The notes beneath the pieces were generated by a model. The model searched no databases, was not told the DNA's origin, and saw only the letters and a program-made list of their open reading frames with translations. The position numbers and the translations under genes are program-made. From Mnemiopsis leidyi (Eukaryota; Ctenophora; Tentaculata; Lobata; Bolinopsidae): a stretch of 64,000 bases of DNA. Position 1 is the stretch's first letter, and each line of letters begins with the position of its first letter. This document shows positions 50,430-62,289 of this stretch, in pieces. The stretch spans positions 162,136 to 226,135 of the forward strand of contig JH152975.1 of NCBI GenBank assembly GCA_000226015.1, given 5' to 3'.

Positions 50430-53400
50430 GTAACTTTTTAAAGTTTCTTAACACTGTTTCTTTAGTTACCTACTTGCAATTAAAATACCTGTACCCCTGG
50501 GTTTTTCATCATTAATTAGCACGCATCTACCATCCCTAATCTCATGACATTACATGACACATGCTTAAATTATCTAAAAATTAAACTGCTGCATGTTAAC
50601 AGCAGTTAATTTATCTGGATATAGCTGGAGGCCCTGATTAATCAACAGAGAGGCGTTCTACATTCTACATGTATGCTACGGTGATTGAGCCTAAAAGCAA
50701 TTAATCGAACTATACGGTGTGTAATGCCGGATGTGTACGTTGACTTCCGTCACTCCAGGGGTCTGTTAATCATACGATGTGAGAGAGGGATATTGCGACT
50801 GAGAGAGAGTGTGTTTGTGTTTGTATGAATGTGAGGATGAGAACCTGGATATTTCAGGTCCAAGGTTGAAATGCAACTCATTTCTTGCATTCATTAACTT
50901 TATGTCTATGGTCACTTTTCTAACTTATGCTGCTTGAAGAACTCGGAATCTTTGCGCCATTGGTGTACTAGTTGATGAATCAAACTGTTCTTCGTGTCAT
51001 TTTGGAACTTCGTAAGGATGATTGCATCCCACTCTATTCGGTGAATCAGACCTTATGAGCTCATGGTGTTTGGTGAATTGTAAGTAAATGAGTAACGACT
51101 GATCATTCCTTATATGGCATTCCACCCCAGGTGTATCAATCACATCAAAACAATATACCAGTTTGGGGCTCTCACTTAATGTACAAGGACATTAGGCTTG
51201 AACTAGCAACAGCCTTGTCTTAGGTAAAACTCAACAAAGTGGTTCATACAGCCATCACCTGTTGAGTAGTTTATTAAACACTTACAAATGTAGACCGAAT
51301 TTAGAACTTTTACCGCCCTAGTTCTCATGTAATTAATTCATAATTAGGTTATAAGGTATGCAATAAGTATGAGTAGTGCCTTGCCCGCTGTTAATAACGT
51401 CGTTGTGTGCCTGAATCATGACACATATTAACTTTCCAATCGCACAATTCAAATGATTATTGAGTATTTACATCACCATGTAAGGAGAAAGTCCTTTCCA
51501 ATATCCTGGATATGACGCACAGTACAGTATACTGACTATTCTGTACTATCCTGTTTTACATGTACAAATTTACTTACCAAATGTACGTTCTACCTATCTG
51601 CCCAGCCCTGCTCTGTGGCATTACTTCCGTGAGCAGAACAGAAAAATTATGTCGTTGTTGAAGAGAAAGAGAGTGAGAGAGAAGCCGCTCAAGTTGGTCA
51701 AACTCTGTGAACACGTTCTGTGTGTATAGAGTCAGGTTGAAATCTGGGTCCAGGTGTGATGTCTGTACAGTGAACCGTACTTTGTTATATAAATGAAGTG
51801 GGAAATTATTGGCTGACTCTAGTGTGTAAGGCTAGGGCATTTTAAAACATTCCAAAAGCCGGTTTTTATGTTTTTAAAGCGCTTGGCAAAATTTGATCAG
51901 GGAAGAATTTTTTTATAACACCTTCACTTATTTAAGCATTTTTCCCTACTAAATTTTATTTGTGTGTTAAGAAAACAAAGTAAAACCAGCGATTTCCAAA
52001 ACGGCGGTCCTTTGTGAGCTACTGATCTAACCGGCAGATAGTGTATCTTGACACTCTTACTCTTCCCAAAAACCAATAAAAGCAGCTCCCTCCTCGCCTG
52101 GATCCTAAAGACAGAGAAGAAGGGTTAAAACTTTCCCAATTTCACTAGTCAAACTTCTAGACTACGCAAATAGTCGGTCATTGTTGATGTCAAGTCCTCA
52201 GTGAGTAAGGCTTTGTACATTTGGGAGAAGTACATTTAGTATGATAGTCTTACTTTTGTCATTTACTTTAAGTATTCGTAATCCAACAGAATAATGTCCG
52301 TTATCAAGAACTACAAGGATGCCTTTTTAATGCAAGTACTCTAGTGTTATACCGTGCCCAGAACTTGGATATATAAATTCTAATCTTGTTTTAACATCCA
52401 CATTACAGGATTTTACACGCGAAACAAGTTAAACTTGTGGCAATAATCACGAACTGTTATCTTTCTTTCTCGATTATAATGCTGAAATGTATTGAGAAAT
52501 AGATAATTACCACTAAAAATTATTCATCAGATATGCTAGTATTAACTGTACTAGCAAAAAATATAGTGATGCTGGCCTGACAGTAGTTTAATGAATGTTG
52601 CAGAGCAGTAAGCGAAATTAACTGAACTGTAACATCTGACGGCCCAACCCCCTAGTATGGGACAGTACCAAGACTACATGTACACATGTTACATGTACTA
52701 CTATACATCATGTGTACTACATCTAGTACATCATGTGTACTACTATACATCTTGCGAACTACACAAGATGGTACAATATTCAATTTGTCTCTTGTAGCTC
52801 TCTGTGCTGTTTTATTTGGTTTGCAAAAACCTGTTACTGAGAGCTCGCATTTCGCATCTACATAACGCCAGTATGAGCACTGACTGAACTTGTTAAAAGT
52901 AAATAAGAATTATAAAATTGATATGTAATTATTTTAAAGTAAATTGTTTAACTACCAATGTGCACAATATGGATGTAACAGCGGCACCATCTGGCAAAAA
53001 AACTTTCAATTGTTCACGAAACTTTCTGTCGACATTCCAAATTTTAAACAGTACTCGTTAGGTATGGGAAAAATTCCAAATTTTTACATCTACCGAAGAG
53101 TGTTTGTGTCAGGTTCGATACAGCTTTACAGGATACAGGACATCCGAATCAGGATAACATCTGGTTAATAATATGTGGGTTTAAACCCTCTTCTCAGCTT
53201 CTATGATTTCTCAATCCGGTTATATGCCAAGCGTAGGTTATCTTCAGGCTTATACCCTGATTTAACATTCTGCTTGTCCGCTGAATGTCTCCTCTGCCAA
53301 CAAAAGGCTAGCCTACTTCCGGCATACTTCACTGAAATATGTCAGGAAATTCTCCGTACATACCCGAACATGGTTGCACGTAAATCTGAATCCTTCTCAC

Positions 53401-54927
53401 GGTAATATCCCTCCTCTTGTTAAACGTGTCAGTTTTGGCACTGTACCGACCCGCGGTCTAGATCTAGTTGTCAGCCACACATACTACAGTCTGTTGTTGC
53501 GCTAAAAATGTAAACATTGAGAATCTATATAATTTCCGGGTTGTTGGCAGACGATTTGTGTACAATTATATACAGATCTAGCTAATTTTAGACCAGTCTT
53601 ATATTACTTAAACTATTCCTGCAAGCGGCGGTGATTGTATAGACAAGGTATAAACCAATTAACGGGAGGTGATTAACAGTAACTGGGCGTCCAGGAAACG
53701 ACTTTTAGCCGCCAAGCTTCATAATTTTAGACTGGCCCTGCTCCTATTGGGCTAGGATTAAATACTCCCAACTATTTTCTGCTACTAGAATCTTTTAGCC
53801 AGGAATTTACAGACTGTGTCCAACTTGCCTCTTCTTGGCCACTAACCAGCCCAATATCAATAGTAAAACTCATATAACGTCTCGCTGTTACTTTAAACTG
53901 CTCATTTACACTTGTGTTCCAAGGTGGACTGACTGCACTCTATAGACAATAGACATGTCATGACAATTCTGCAGAATTTACTCGGCTGCATTAGGGCGTC
54001 TATTTAGCGGTTTATAGCTTTATAGGTTTTAACAAAGCGGATGTAAAACTTCGAGACATGATGTAGACGTGATCAAGGAACTTTAGGTTATAAGACAATG
54101 TTATTTGGAGCTGAAAAGTCTCTTCTGAGGACCAACCTTGTCGTAAAACCTATTCATTGGACAAAACTAGCTAAACTTTGCAGACTTTACTTTAGATAAT
54201 CCTTAGATGTGACTTGAAGTTGGGTTATAGATGTCAAATATTGTATACTCATTATACGCCATAATATGCATAATCTCGAATAACTCTCTTAGGGCACAAT
54301 TTCTTGTCGTCCTTGAACAACAGAAAAAAGTTATATTAATTTAGATTAAGGAAACTTTTCTTTAGAGAGCCGTAATTTGCTGATTCGATTCATTGGATAA
54401 ATCATAAAATAATCATAGTTCCATCGATTGCATCTTGCAAGTTTATACCAAATTGATCTCTCTGCTTTTAAAAATAACAACATTTTCCCCGGTCCAACCT
54501 TTAGATATTTAAAAGCTGGATGTAACGTGCTCGTGTCCTAATAGTGCAGTAATAATAGTGATTATACCAATTATGTGTTGAACTGTAATCCCAGATTACC
54601 GGAAATTGAGTTCTTCGTGGCGGACGGAGGACCGATTTTGATTACCGCCGATAATTTGCTAGCAAAAACGCTCCGTGATCAGTCTATCTCGGAGAAGGGT
54701 AAAGCTATCGTAGTTGGCGCTGATGGGTACAAATGTTACCTCTGTGTTTGTAATGGGATCATTATAATTGTGCTTGTAAAACGACAAAATTCATCACGGC
54801 CGGAGCGAGAGTTGTTATAAATTTGGTCTGTCTAGACCGCAAAGGCGTGACATTTTTTTCATTCCTTTCCTATTGGCGTAGGAGGTGTTAAGCAGTTCGA
54901 ATATACAGTACTCAAACAAACTTGTTA
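50430..54927. other. presumed kinase intron, no exon recognised
   Basis: Contains short repeats such as 'tacatcatgtgtactac' at 52680-52760. A + strand frame at 54575-54740 ('IEFFVADGGPILITADNLL...') looks somewhat protein-like but has no recognised family and no clear splice pair. Confidence 0.45.
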
Positions 54928-55611
54928 CAGGGTGGTTTTTAAATTTGGGTGCATCCTTATATGGAAAAGAAAATATCTCATATAACTTTACTTCTGGTCA
55001 ATATTTTTTGATGAAACTTTCAGAATTTGTTTGTTGTGCCTCTCAGATTATATACCAAAGTTTTTGAACTGACGCGACGGGCCATTTAGGTCTGATGCGC
55101 AATTGTGCGCAAAAGTACGCTAAAAATTAAAAATCGTCAAATTTGCTCCAATCATCCTAAAAATTAGTATGCATCATCTCTTAGTCACCAAGAAGGAATC
55201 CTGAAAATTTCATTACAAAATGCTGTCCAGAACCTAAGTTATGACCGTTTTTAAATACCAGCCCATCAATTCTCTTACTTCTGATAGCAAAAACGGTCTT
55301 AGCTTCGGTTCTGAACATCATTTTCTGATGACATTTTCAGGATTCTTTCTTGGTGACTAAGAGATGATGCATACCAATTTTTAGGATGATTCGAGCAAAT
55401 TTGACGATTTTGAAATGTTAGCGTACTTTTGCGCACATTTGTGCATCAGACCCAAATGGCCGGTTACATCAGTTCAAAAACTTTAGTATATCATCTGAGA
55501 GGCACAACAAACATTTTCTGAAAGTTTCATCAAAAAATATTGACCAGAAGTAAAGTTATGAGCTATTTTCTTTTCTATGTAAGGATGCACCCAAATTTTA
55601 AAACCACCCTG
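54928..55611. mobile_element. mariner-like foldback element (MITE), 684 bp
   Basis: Starts 'cagggtggtttttaaat' and ends with the near reverse complement 'ttttaaaaccaccctg'. It is flanked by TA on both sides (54926-54927 and 55612-55613), as Tc1/mariner elements are. Inverted similarity continues inward for about 300 bp on each side; for example 'gatgcatcatctcttagtca' in one arm faces its complement in the other. Almost the whole element is therefore one palindrome with a centre near 55270. No transposase frame is present, so it is non-autonomous. Confidence 0.88.
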
Positions 55612-55613
55612 TA

Positions 55614-56274
55614 TTTTCTCACCAGGGCGGTTTTTACAGAAGTGCTGAAAAATTAGAGTGTTAAACCCTTAGATAAAGTAATGTGAAGGACTATAACAAA
55701 GTTAATAAGCTGTGAAGTGTACCGTTGTTTGTGTTTAACATTAACATGCTCGGCCCATAGTCGCTTTCCTAGCAACTTGCAAGATAATGTTGTGCAAATC
55801 ATTGTACAGTAAGACTGTAGTACTGCAATGACAATATTGCTTTTAAATATTTGGGCCACATTCCCATATCATTATAACAATTTCATGCGATTCTATTTAA
55901 ATCAATAATCTCGGCATGCTCTATTTCATAAGTTTATAAACTATTGGTTAAACTCGTTAGCCCTTGATTGACGGTAAAATGATTCCCAGAATCTGCATGA
56001 TTTATGATTTTCTCATCTGCCAACAAAATCTTAACAAAAACTCTGCTTTATACTTTACCTGTACTTCACATGACACACAATTTTATGCCTATCATTCATG
56101 TACAATACAAGAATATATTCATTTTCTAACTTTAAAATTTGTTCTATATTAGCTGTAAAGTCGCGCTGCACTGACAGAGAATTTGACCGAGCTGGCCCAT
56201 TAGAAAGTAGTGCAGCTTGTCGAGAGGTCATGTTTTGAAAACGGCATGCTTGCTGCAGATACATCATCTGAAAC
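55614..56274. other. spacer, no gene recognised
   Basis: No exon was recognised. A further 'accagggcggtttttacag' near 55620 may be a fragment of a related terminal repeat. Confidence 0.4.
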
Positions 56275-56410
56275 TCCGGCCCCTTATTGGTTAGGCTTGG
56301 TCACGTGCCAGCTCAGCTCGCTCTATGATTGGCTGGCCGTTGTTTGAAATATCGTATATTTGCTTGATTAGATCGTAACGTGAAGGACCGAAACATGAGC
56401 CCGCCCACAA
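56275..56410. promoter_or_regulatory. possible promoter-like patch (CCAAT boxes, E-box)
   Basis: Two inverted CCAAT boxes ('ttattggttagg', 'tgattggctggcc') lie within about 45 bp. There is a CACGTG between them and a 'cccgcccac' GC-box-like word about 60 bp downstream, in a locally GC-richer stretch. No gene start could be linked to it, so the call is weak. Confidence 0.25.
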
Positions 56411-59400
56411 TTAAACACTACATCGCTGCAACATCCGAATTGTTCTCCGATACAAGCTCATGAAAAAATTTCATCAACCACCGTGTCACACTTAGTGTCA
56501 CACATTTTGTCACGCCCAGTTTAGTAATGTGTTACGCAGTCCCCTTGTCTCTACAACAGATGCGTGACAAAGTTCAGATCAGGACACATATTTGAGACGC
56601 AGACAGGATTAGATCAGCAGATAGCATGAGTTTTTGTCTCTCTATCTTTCTCTTTAATAATCTCTATCTTTTTCTCTGTCTCACTCTCACACTCTCATTT
56701 CATCTCTCTTCATCAGAAGTCGACCGGGATTGCGGCCGAAACAACGGTCTCAATCTATTACTGCTCTTAAAGTTCAGATGACAAGAAAGTTAGGGCAGGG
56801 TCACTCTATCTCTCACACGCAGTTGCAGAATCTAGAGCTCTGTAGAATCTAGCAGCTGTAGTCGTCTTAACTCCTCAATGTTATGTTACAACTCTGATTT
56901 CTAACTTAACGTAAAGTAGAGGGAGGGACACTCTTCTCTGCGTGTAACTGCGAGTAGACAGATTCCGGAAATTGAAGTTGTAGTTCGTACGAAGTTTCGA
57001 GACTTGGAAGCGATAAGAACGAAGTTGTTCAGCGTGCAGTTATATTGACGTGTGGTTCAATGACTTCAATAGAGATGGGCTGTGTGATGATATTACTGGC
57101 AATGTTTGAACGATCCCTAGAACTGTCACTCTCATATGTTAGAGTCCCTCTAGCAATTCATTTATTTTAGATCATAATGAATAAAACGAGTATATCTTTT
57201 GGTTAAGTACTAAGAAAGTGAATATAAAGTATTAATTCATCGTTAACTTTGAGAAAGTTAACTTAAACCCTGGTATCCTGATGTCAAACACGCGGCATTA
57301 CACCACCCCTTCCTCCTCTCCACTCCACCGCAATCCACGCAATAAGCAGCACGACTTTCCACAGATCTACACATCTACGTAAGATCGGGAGGTTTCAATT
57401 CGCGGCCAGCTCCCCAACTCCAGCTCTACGTTGTTTCCTACCTTAGCCAGGTTGGGTCTACGTCAGGCTGAGGTGTGTGTTCCGGGCTAAATCACATAAA
57501 TGCATCATTAAGTGATTAGTCCGATCTCTCTCTCTCTCTCTCTCGCTAGAGCCACTGAGGTAACTTCTGCCTGCGTGGATTGTGTGCTCTTATACACTGC
57601 TGCAGAATGTAGATTAGTGTAGAGTGTAATGTAGAGTGATAGTACAAGTAAGAGATTAGCAATGTATTATATATGTAGTGTTTTGTGTGTACTGTGTAAT
57701 GATTTGACTTAATGGACAGTAATAATTCGCCATCATAAATTAAAGGAAAAACATACTTTTTAAATTTTCTTTGAAACAAAAGATCTTAACATATTTCGAT
57801 AAATGGCAGTAACAGTTAATGATAACGCTTAAGAGCGAGGATCTCTTGCTATAGGGATAAAAAGCAGTGTTTTAAGCAACCTCATATCGTGTCGAGGTTT
57901 TACTGGAGTCGTTTTGTTGAGAGTTAGCGATTTTGAATGTTAAATGTTAGGGGTAAGGGTTAAAGAAGAGAGCTATATCGCTAGATTGCTAGACAGTATT
58001 TAGAGAGAAGTTTAATGAGTTTCAGTGGTCATCAAGAGAACGAAGATTGGCTGGTACACTCCCAGATCTAATACATGTAGGTTAGAGTGTATATAGGTTA
58101 GAGTGTTTGAAGGAGAGCTAGAGCACCCTGATATATAAGTAAATATATACGCACCTAGAGCATGTACTGGGATACACAGTGGATAATATGAGAGTTCAGA
58201 GTACATACAGACACACAAACGCACCAGGCACCTGCAGCCCAATGTGTAGTCTAAGTGTGGAGTGTAGAGAGATGCGGCGTTACTCCCTGGTGATTTCTCC
58301 GTTCTTGACAAAGCGTGTAGTAACAACGGGGCAGGTTGGCTCCTCTGAGTAATCATAACACGACTGTTTAGAGCCTTAGCTGACTAGCTGTGATCCGCTT
58401 AACTATTAAAGTATCATGTATTATGCAGGACAGCGTACAGTGGGTTAGAATGTTAGCCGTTAGGAATAGTTTTGAAGTTTTGATTATGGTGGCGATGCTT
58501 CATCTCCATTGAGGACTCCGCTTCCCTTGATGTATCGAAATGGCAGGTAACAAAAAGAGTATTTGGTCGATCTTTCGTTCAAGTAGACTTGATATGAAGT
58601 AATATAACTTCCCAGTAATTAGGCTTTCGAGTAAAAACCTAGTTTACCACTTTACTAGAAGAATTAAACAGTAAATTAGCGTTTGCGAATACGCCACAAC
58701 TCAATACTTGACAGGTTGCAACGGTAAATGATTTGATAGCCGGTTTAACTGCTAAGCTTTCTACCAAGACGACCACATGTGACATGTCAAGTCTGCTCCT
58801 GTTAAGTGACGTCACACTTTGATATATTCTGCGAATAGGTGGAGTAGAAACCCGACTGATCCTAGCTGCCTGACATTTTATATGGTAGCTTATAGGTGTA
58901 TCTAATATTTACCGTTCAAGCGTACGACAAGTTAGGAAATTCTCCAATTCAAAATTCTGCGTACTCACTACTCAGTCAATAACAATTGCAAATTTCACTA
59001 TCCGATCGAGTGTAGATGAAACGACTTTGAATTTATGGGATAATTTTCGCCTTTATCTTGACAAATTAACAAGACAATTTTCAATGAGATTCAATAAACT
59101 TACAAATCAGCATATCCAAAAGTCGCTCTGCTGCCTGTGCCAGAGGTCATGACCATTTCTCCGTCCTTTACAGCAAGGTGGTCTACAGAGACAAGCGGGA
59201 TGAGTTTGGAGCACAATCCCGGGCCTCATTTGAGTTCACTTTGTTCTCAAACTTCTGAGACATCTGCCGGACATTGCATCTGAGCCAAACAACCGTGGCT
59301 TCTAGTCCTTAAGTGAATACCATGCTTTTTAGATTATGTCAATGAACTGTCGTCAGAAGTGCGTTAGCCTTCTACGAATATAGACTGTGATTGTTATTGA

Positions 59401-60347
59401 TGTATGTGAAGTGAATGTGATGAGTCTAAAGTTTCTAACGAGGCAGTATACATGCGAAATTTGTACTCAAAACTTTTTATCGGAGTTAATGATAGTTAAA
59501 ATTTGAATGCTCCCAGTTTCAAATCGATTTTGCAAATCTAAAGAGTAATTTTACCTAATTAATAATAATAATAATAATAATAATGAATTTTGTCTCCTTG
59601 ACAACTCTTATCGTACTAAACACAAATCAAAACTTAATACTCGAATCAGTTTTAAAATATAAACCAAATTAACAATTCTAATTAATTGATCTCCAAGTTT
59701 TTGAGCGTAGCTTAGATTGCTCAACCCAGTTCCTAAATGTTAGACCACATAAAAGTAAAGTAGTAAACGTTGCCAGGTGTCCCAAACTTATCTTACCCTG
59801 TCTCCATGGCAACACGTGTTGTTACCATGCTGTAGTTACCATGTCAATGTACTAAGATTACCCTGTCAATATGCTCATACTTACTAGACCATTTTACCTT
59901 GTCAATGATCGTTTCTTTGTCTGATGTGATCTGGAACTTCTTTCTTTATATACTCAGATTAGACAGTTAAACTTTAAAGCCTATCATTTGAGCTGTTTAT
60001 TGAAAGATCTGACATAGAAAGAAGTACAAGATAAATAGAGAAAAGTACATATAAACATGGTTATATTGTTTGAAATAAAGATGTGAAAAAGTGTTTACTG
60101 CCACGTGAAATATTCGCGGAAAGAATTACAATTTAATAACATTACTTATAACAGTATATCAGGGTTGTATATAACAGTATATAAGGGTTGTATAACAGTA
60201 AGTATAAGGGTTTTACTTTTTAAAATCTATTATAAAATTGTGAAGTTGCTGGGGGACACTTAAAATATCGTTCAAAGCGACAAATTTAACTATGATTTTC
60301 TGTCTAATTGATCAATGAGGTTTCATCTCAGATTTCAAATCCAGCTT
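56411..60347. other. intergenic or intronic stretch
   Basis: Contains a (tc)n tract at 57531-57544 and CT-rich runs at 56636-56710. No coding exon was recognised. A tttatt (AATAAA on the minus strand) near 59998 could serve as the poly(A) signal of the Ly6-like gene. Confidence 0.45.
59561..59584. repeat. (TAA)n microsatellite
   Basis: Eight consecutive trinucleotide units. Confidence 0.95.
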
Positions 60348-60815
60348 CTAATCGAGTTGTGTGAAGAGTTGAACTGCTGCGAGCGCAAATGCCATCAAAA
60401 GAGAAAGTTCTATCCGATGTCCGGCGTTGCAGTAATCTCGGTATGAGCAAGACTTTCCAGAACAGTCAAAGTCATCAACCTCAATACTCTGGTTTTTAAA
60501 ACTTTTCTTGAGCGCCGTCTCTGCACTATCACATACATCAGCCATGTCCAGAGTTTGATCACATCCTCTCAGGATACCCTCTGCTGTTCCTGGCACGTCT
60601 GTTATCGTCATACCTAAGTCATACCTGACTTCAAAGCATGCTGTCACGTTTGTTTCACACGCGTAGGTGCTGTTCTTGTCGCATTTCACTTCATCCGGAA
60701 TTTCGGTCTTTTTTCCAGCAATAGTGTAGGAAACTTCGTGACAGCGATAGCAGCGTATAGAGTCGGTTGGGAGGAACAGAGTTGCCAGTGCAAGTGCTAA
60801 TAGAGTGAGGTTCAT
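60348..60815 (-). CDS. Ly6/uPAR-like GPI-anchored small surface protein
   Basis: 155 residues in one exon. The ATG at 60815 starts a clear signal peptide ('MNLTLLALALATLFLPTDS'). An AG acceptor about 15 bp upstream suggests a non-coding 5' exon. The mature part begins 'IRCYRCHEV', the usual first Cys pair of three-finger Ly6/uPAR domains, and ends 'CSYRDYCNAG' with the CN signature. A hydrophobic C-terminal tail ('LSLLMAFALAAVQLF') with no charged residues after it fits a GPI-attachment signal. N-glycosylation sequons occur (NST, NVT, NQS). The domain is longer than a minimal Ly6 (about 70-90 residues). It likely acts at the outer cell surface; the partner is unknown. Confidence 0.85.
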   Translation of the reverse strand: MNLTLLALALATLFLPTDSIRCYRCHEVSYTIAGKKTEIPDEVKCDKNSTYACETNVTACFEVRYDLGMTITDVPGTAEGILRGCDQTLDMADVCDSAETALKKSFKNQSIEVDDFDCSGKSCSYRDYCNAGHRIELSLLMAFALAAVQLFTQLD

Positions 60816-62082
60816 GTTGTCAATCGCACCTAGAAATATCCTGGTTTTAGAATTGTTACAAAACACGACTAGACTATTCTTCAATTGCCTGATTTCTAAG
60901 TTTTACAGATGGCAGATCTATAGAAATGTTACAAATGTCGGATCGAGATGTCATACTGAAAACTGACAAAGAAAAACTAGAAAATTGTAACTTTTCCGAG
61001 GTTGTGAGTCTTTCCCCCTTGAGTTAATGCCGCCGATAAAAACAAACCGCAAATCCGATAACAAAACTAAAAATTGTGAACTGGCTGGCTTACTTGACTT
61101 CGTGTCATGCTTTGTGTCACGTGAGTTCTATATTCCCCGCTTTTAAAGTCCGATAATTTAGTTTTGTATAAATCACGGACTGATAACGATATTGGTACAG
61201 CAAGGGACCAATGATATGTGGAGCAAAATCGCGCACCTAGAAAAGATAAATGTTGTTATTCTCTGTATAGTTTTGAACATTATATCTAGAAGGACAGAAG
61301 GTTGATAAGAGTTTATCAAGTTATTTTTACGCCAACATTTTTCAGGTTTCAATTTTTGTGAAATCTCATGGCCAGTCGAACTGTACATGTATAACGTTTC
61401 AACAGTGAATTTGACTGACATCTAATTCTGATTTATCCAATTTTTGCATTATTCGAAACGGCCCGGTTTAAGCCTTTCTAAGGCAATCTGAATATAATTT
61501 AAAGATGTTGATGAATTGTTATGGTGGACTTTAGATTGCAGCGGCTGGAAAAAACGAGATATACGTAATTACAAAATAGATACCTACTTTGATTTTTGAT
61601 TGGGTTTAGTAATACAGTCAGTTATAAAGAATTCATCTCCGGTTAATTAATGTGAACACTAAATTTAATGTGAACACAAAACAGTTATTTGAAAATCACG
61701 ATCGGACTGAAGGCTTACATTCGGTCTATTAAATTTTATGATTAAACCGGACATATTCAGTTTACCTCCGACCATCTACACCAGTAATTAACTCAACTAC
61801 TGATTATCCAGGTATCCATGTTGTTTACACTCCAACACACACATTATATTCACAATATTTACCAGCCCAATTTTCAGTCTCACATTTGTCATTTCCTCCA
61901 CGACTGTCAAACATTCTTCTTTCTCCGGTGTTTAAATCCAGATGTGTCCTATTTAATCCCATTAACCACCCCAGCGCTGGGCATCGTTAATCGCCACCCA
62001 ATTATTGACCACTTTGTCCAGCTTACCCGGGATAAGGCTGTGTTGGGCTTGGTAGTGTGTTGGGCACGATCACTAAATTACC
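60816..62082. other. upstream region of the Ly6-like gene
   Basis: Contains one CACGTG near 61118 but no recognised exon. The non-coding first exon of the Ly6-like gene probably lies here. Confidence 0.4.
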
Positions 62083-62289
62083 CACGTGACCTGCCGTGGT
62101 TTGTCACGTGGTGTGAACGTTATTGTAACTATCCCTTATGCGGCGTGATTGTGCTGATCATTACAGCACGTGTGTAACTAGCGGTTACACTGCTCTTAAC
62201 TGCTGTGTTATCCAGTGCACGTGGGGGCGGTGGTGGAAGTTTCACTGTCAGTTTTGTGTTATGTCACGTGACTCCCTAGCTATCACGTG
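62083..62289. promoter_or_regulatory. cluster of six CACGTG E-boxes
   Basis: Perfect CACGTG hexamers at 62083, 62105, 62167, 62218, 62265 and 62284, in 207 bp. About 0.05 would be expected by chance with equal base frequencies. CACGTG is bound by bHLH factors such as USF, MYC/MAX and CLOCK/BMAL1. A GC-rich 'gtgggggcggtggtgg' lies inside the cluster. The nearest recognised gene is the minus-strand Ly6-like gene, whose coding start is about 1.3 kb away. A + strand gene beyond the window is another possible target. Confidence 0.6.

Noticed and set aside
54575-54820. Protein-like frame 'IEFFVADGGPILITADNLL...'
   Set aside because: No recognised family, no matching splice partner and no conserved motif. 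Kept only as a note for the kinase intron.
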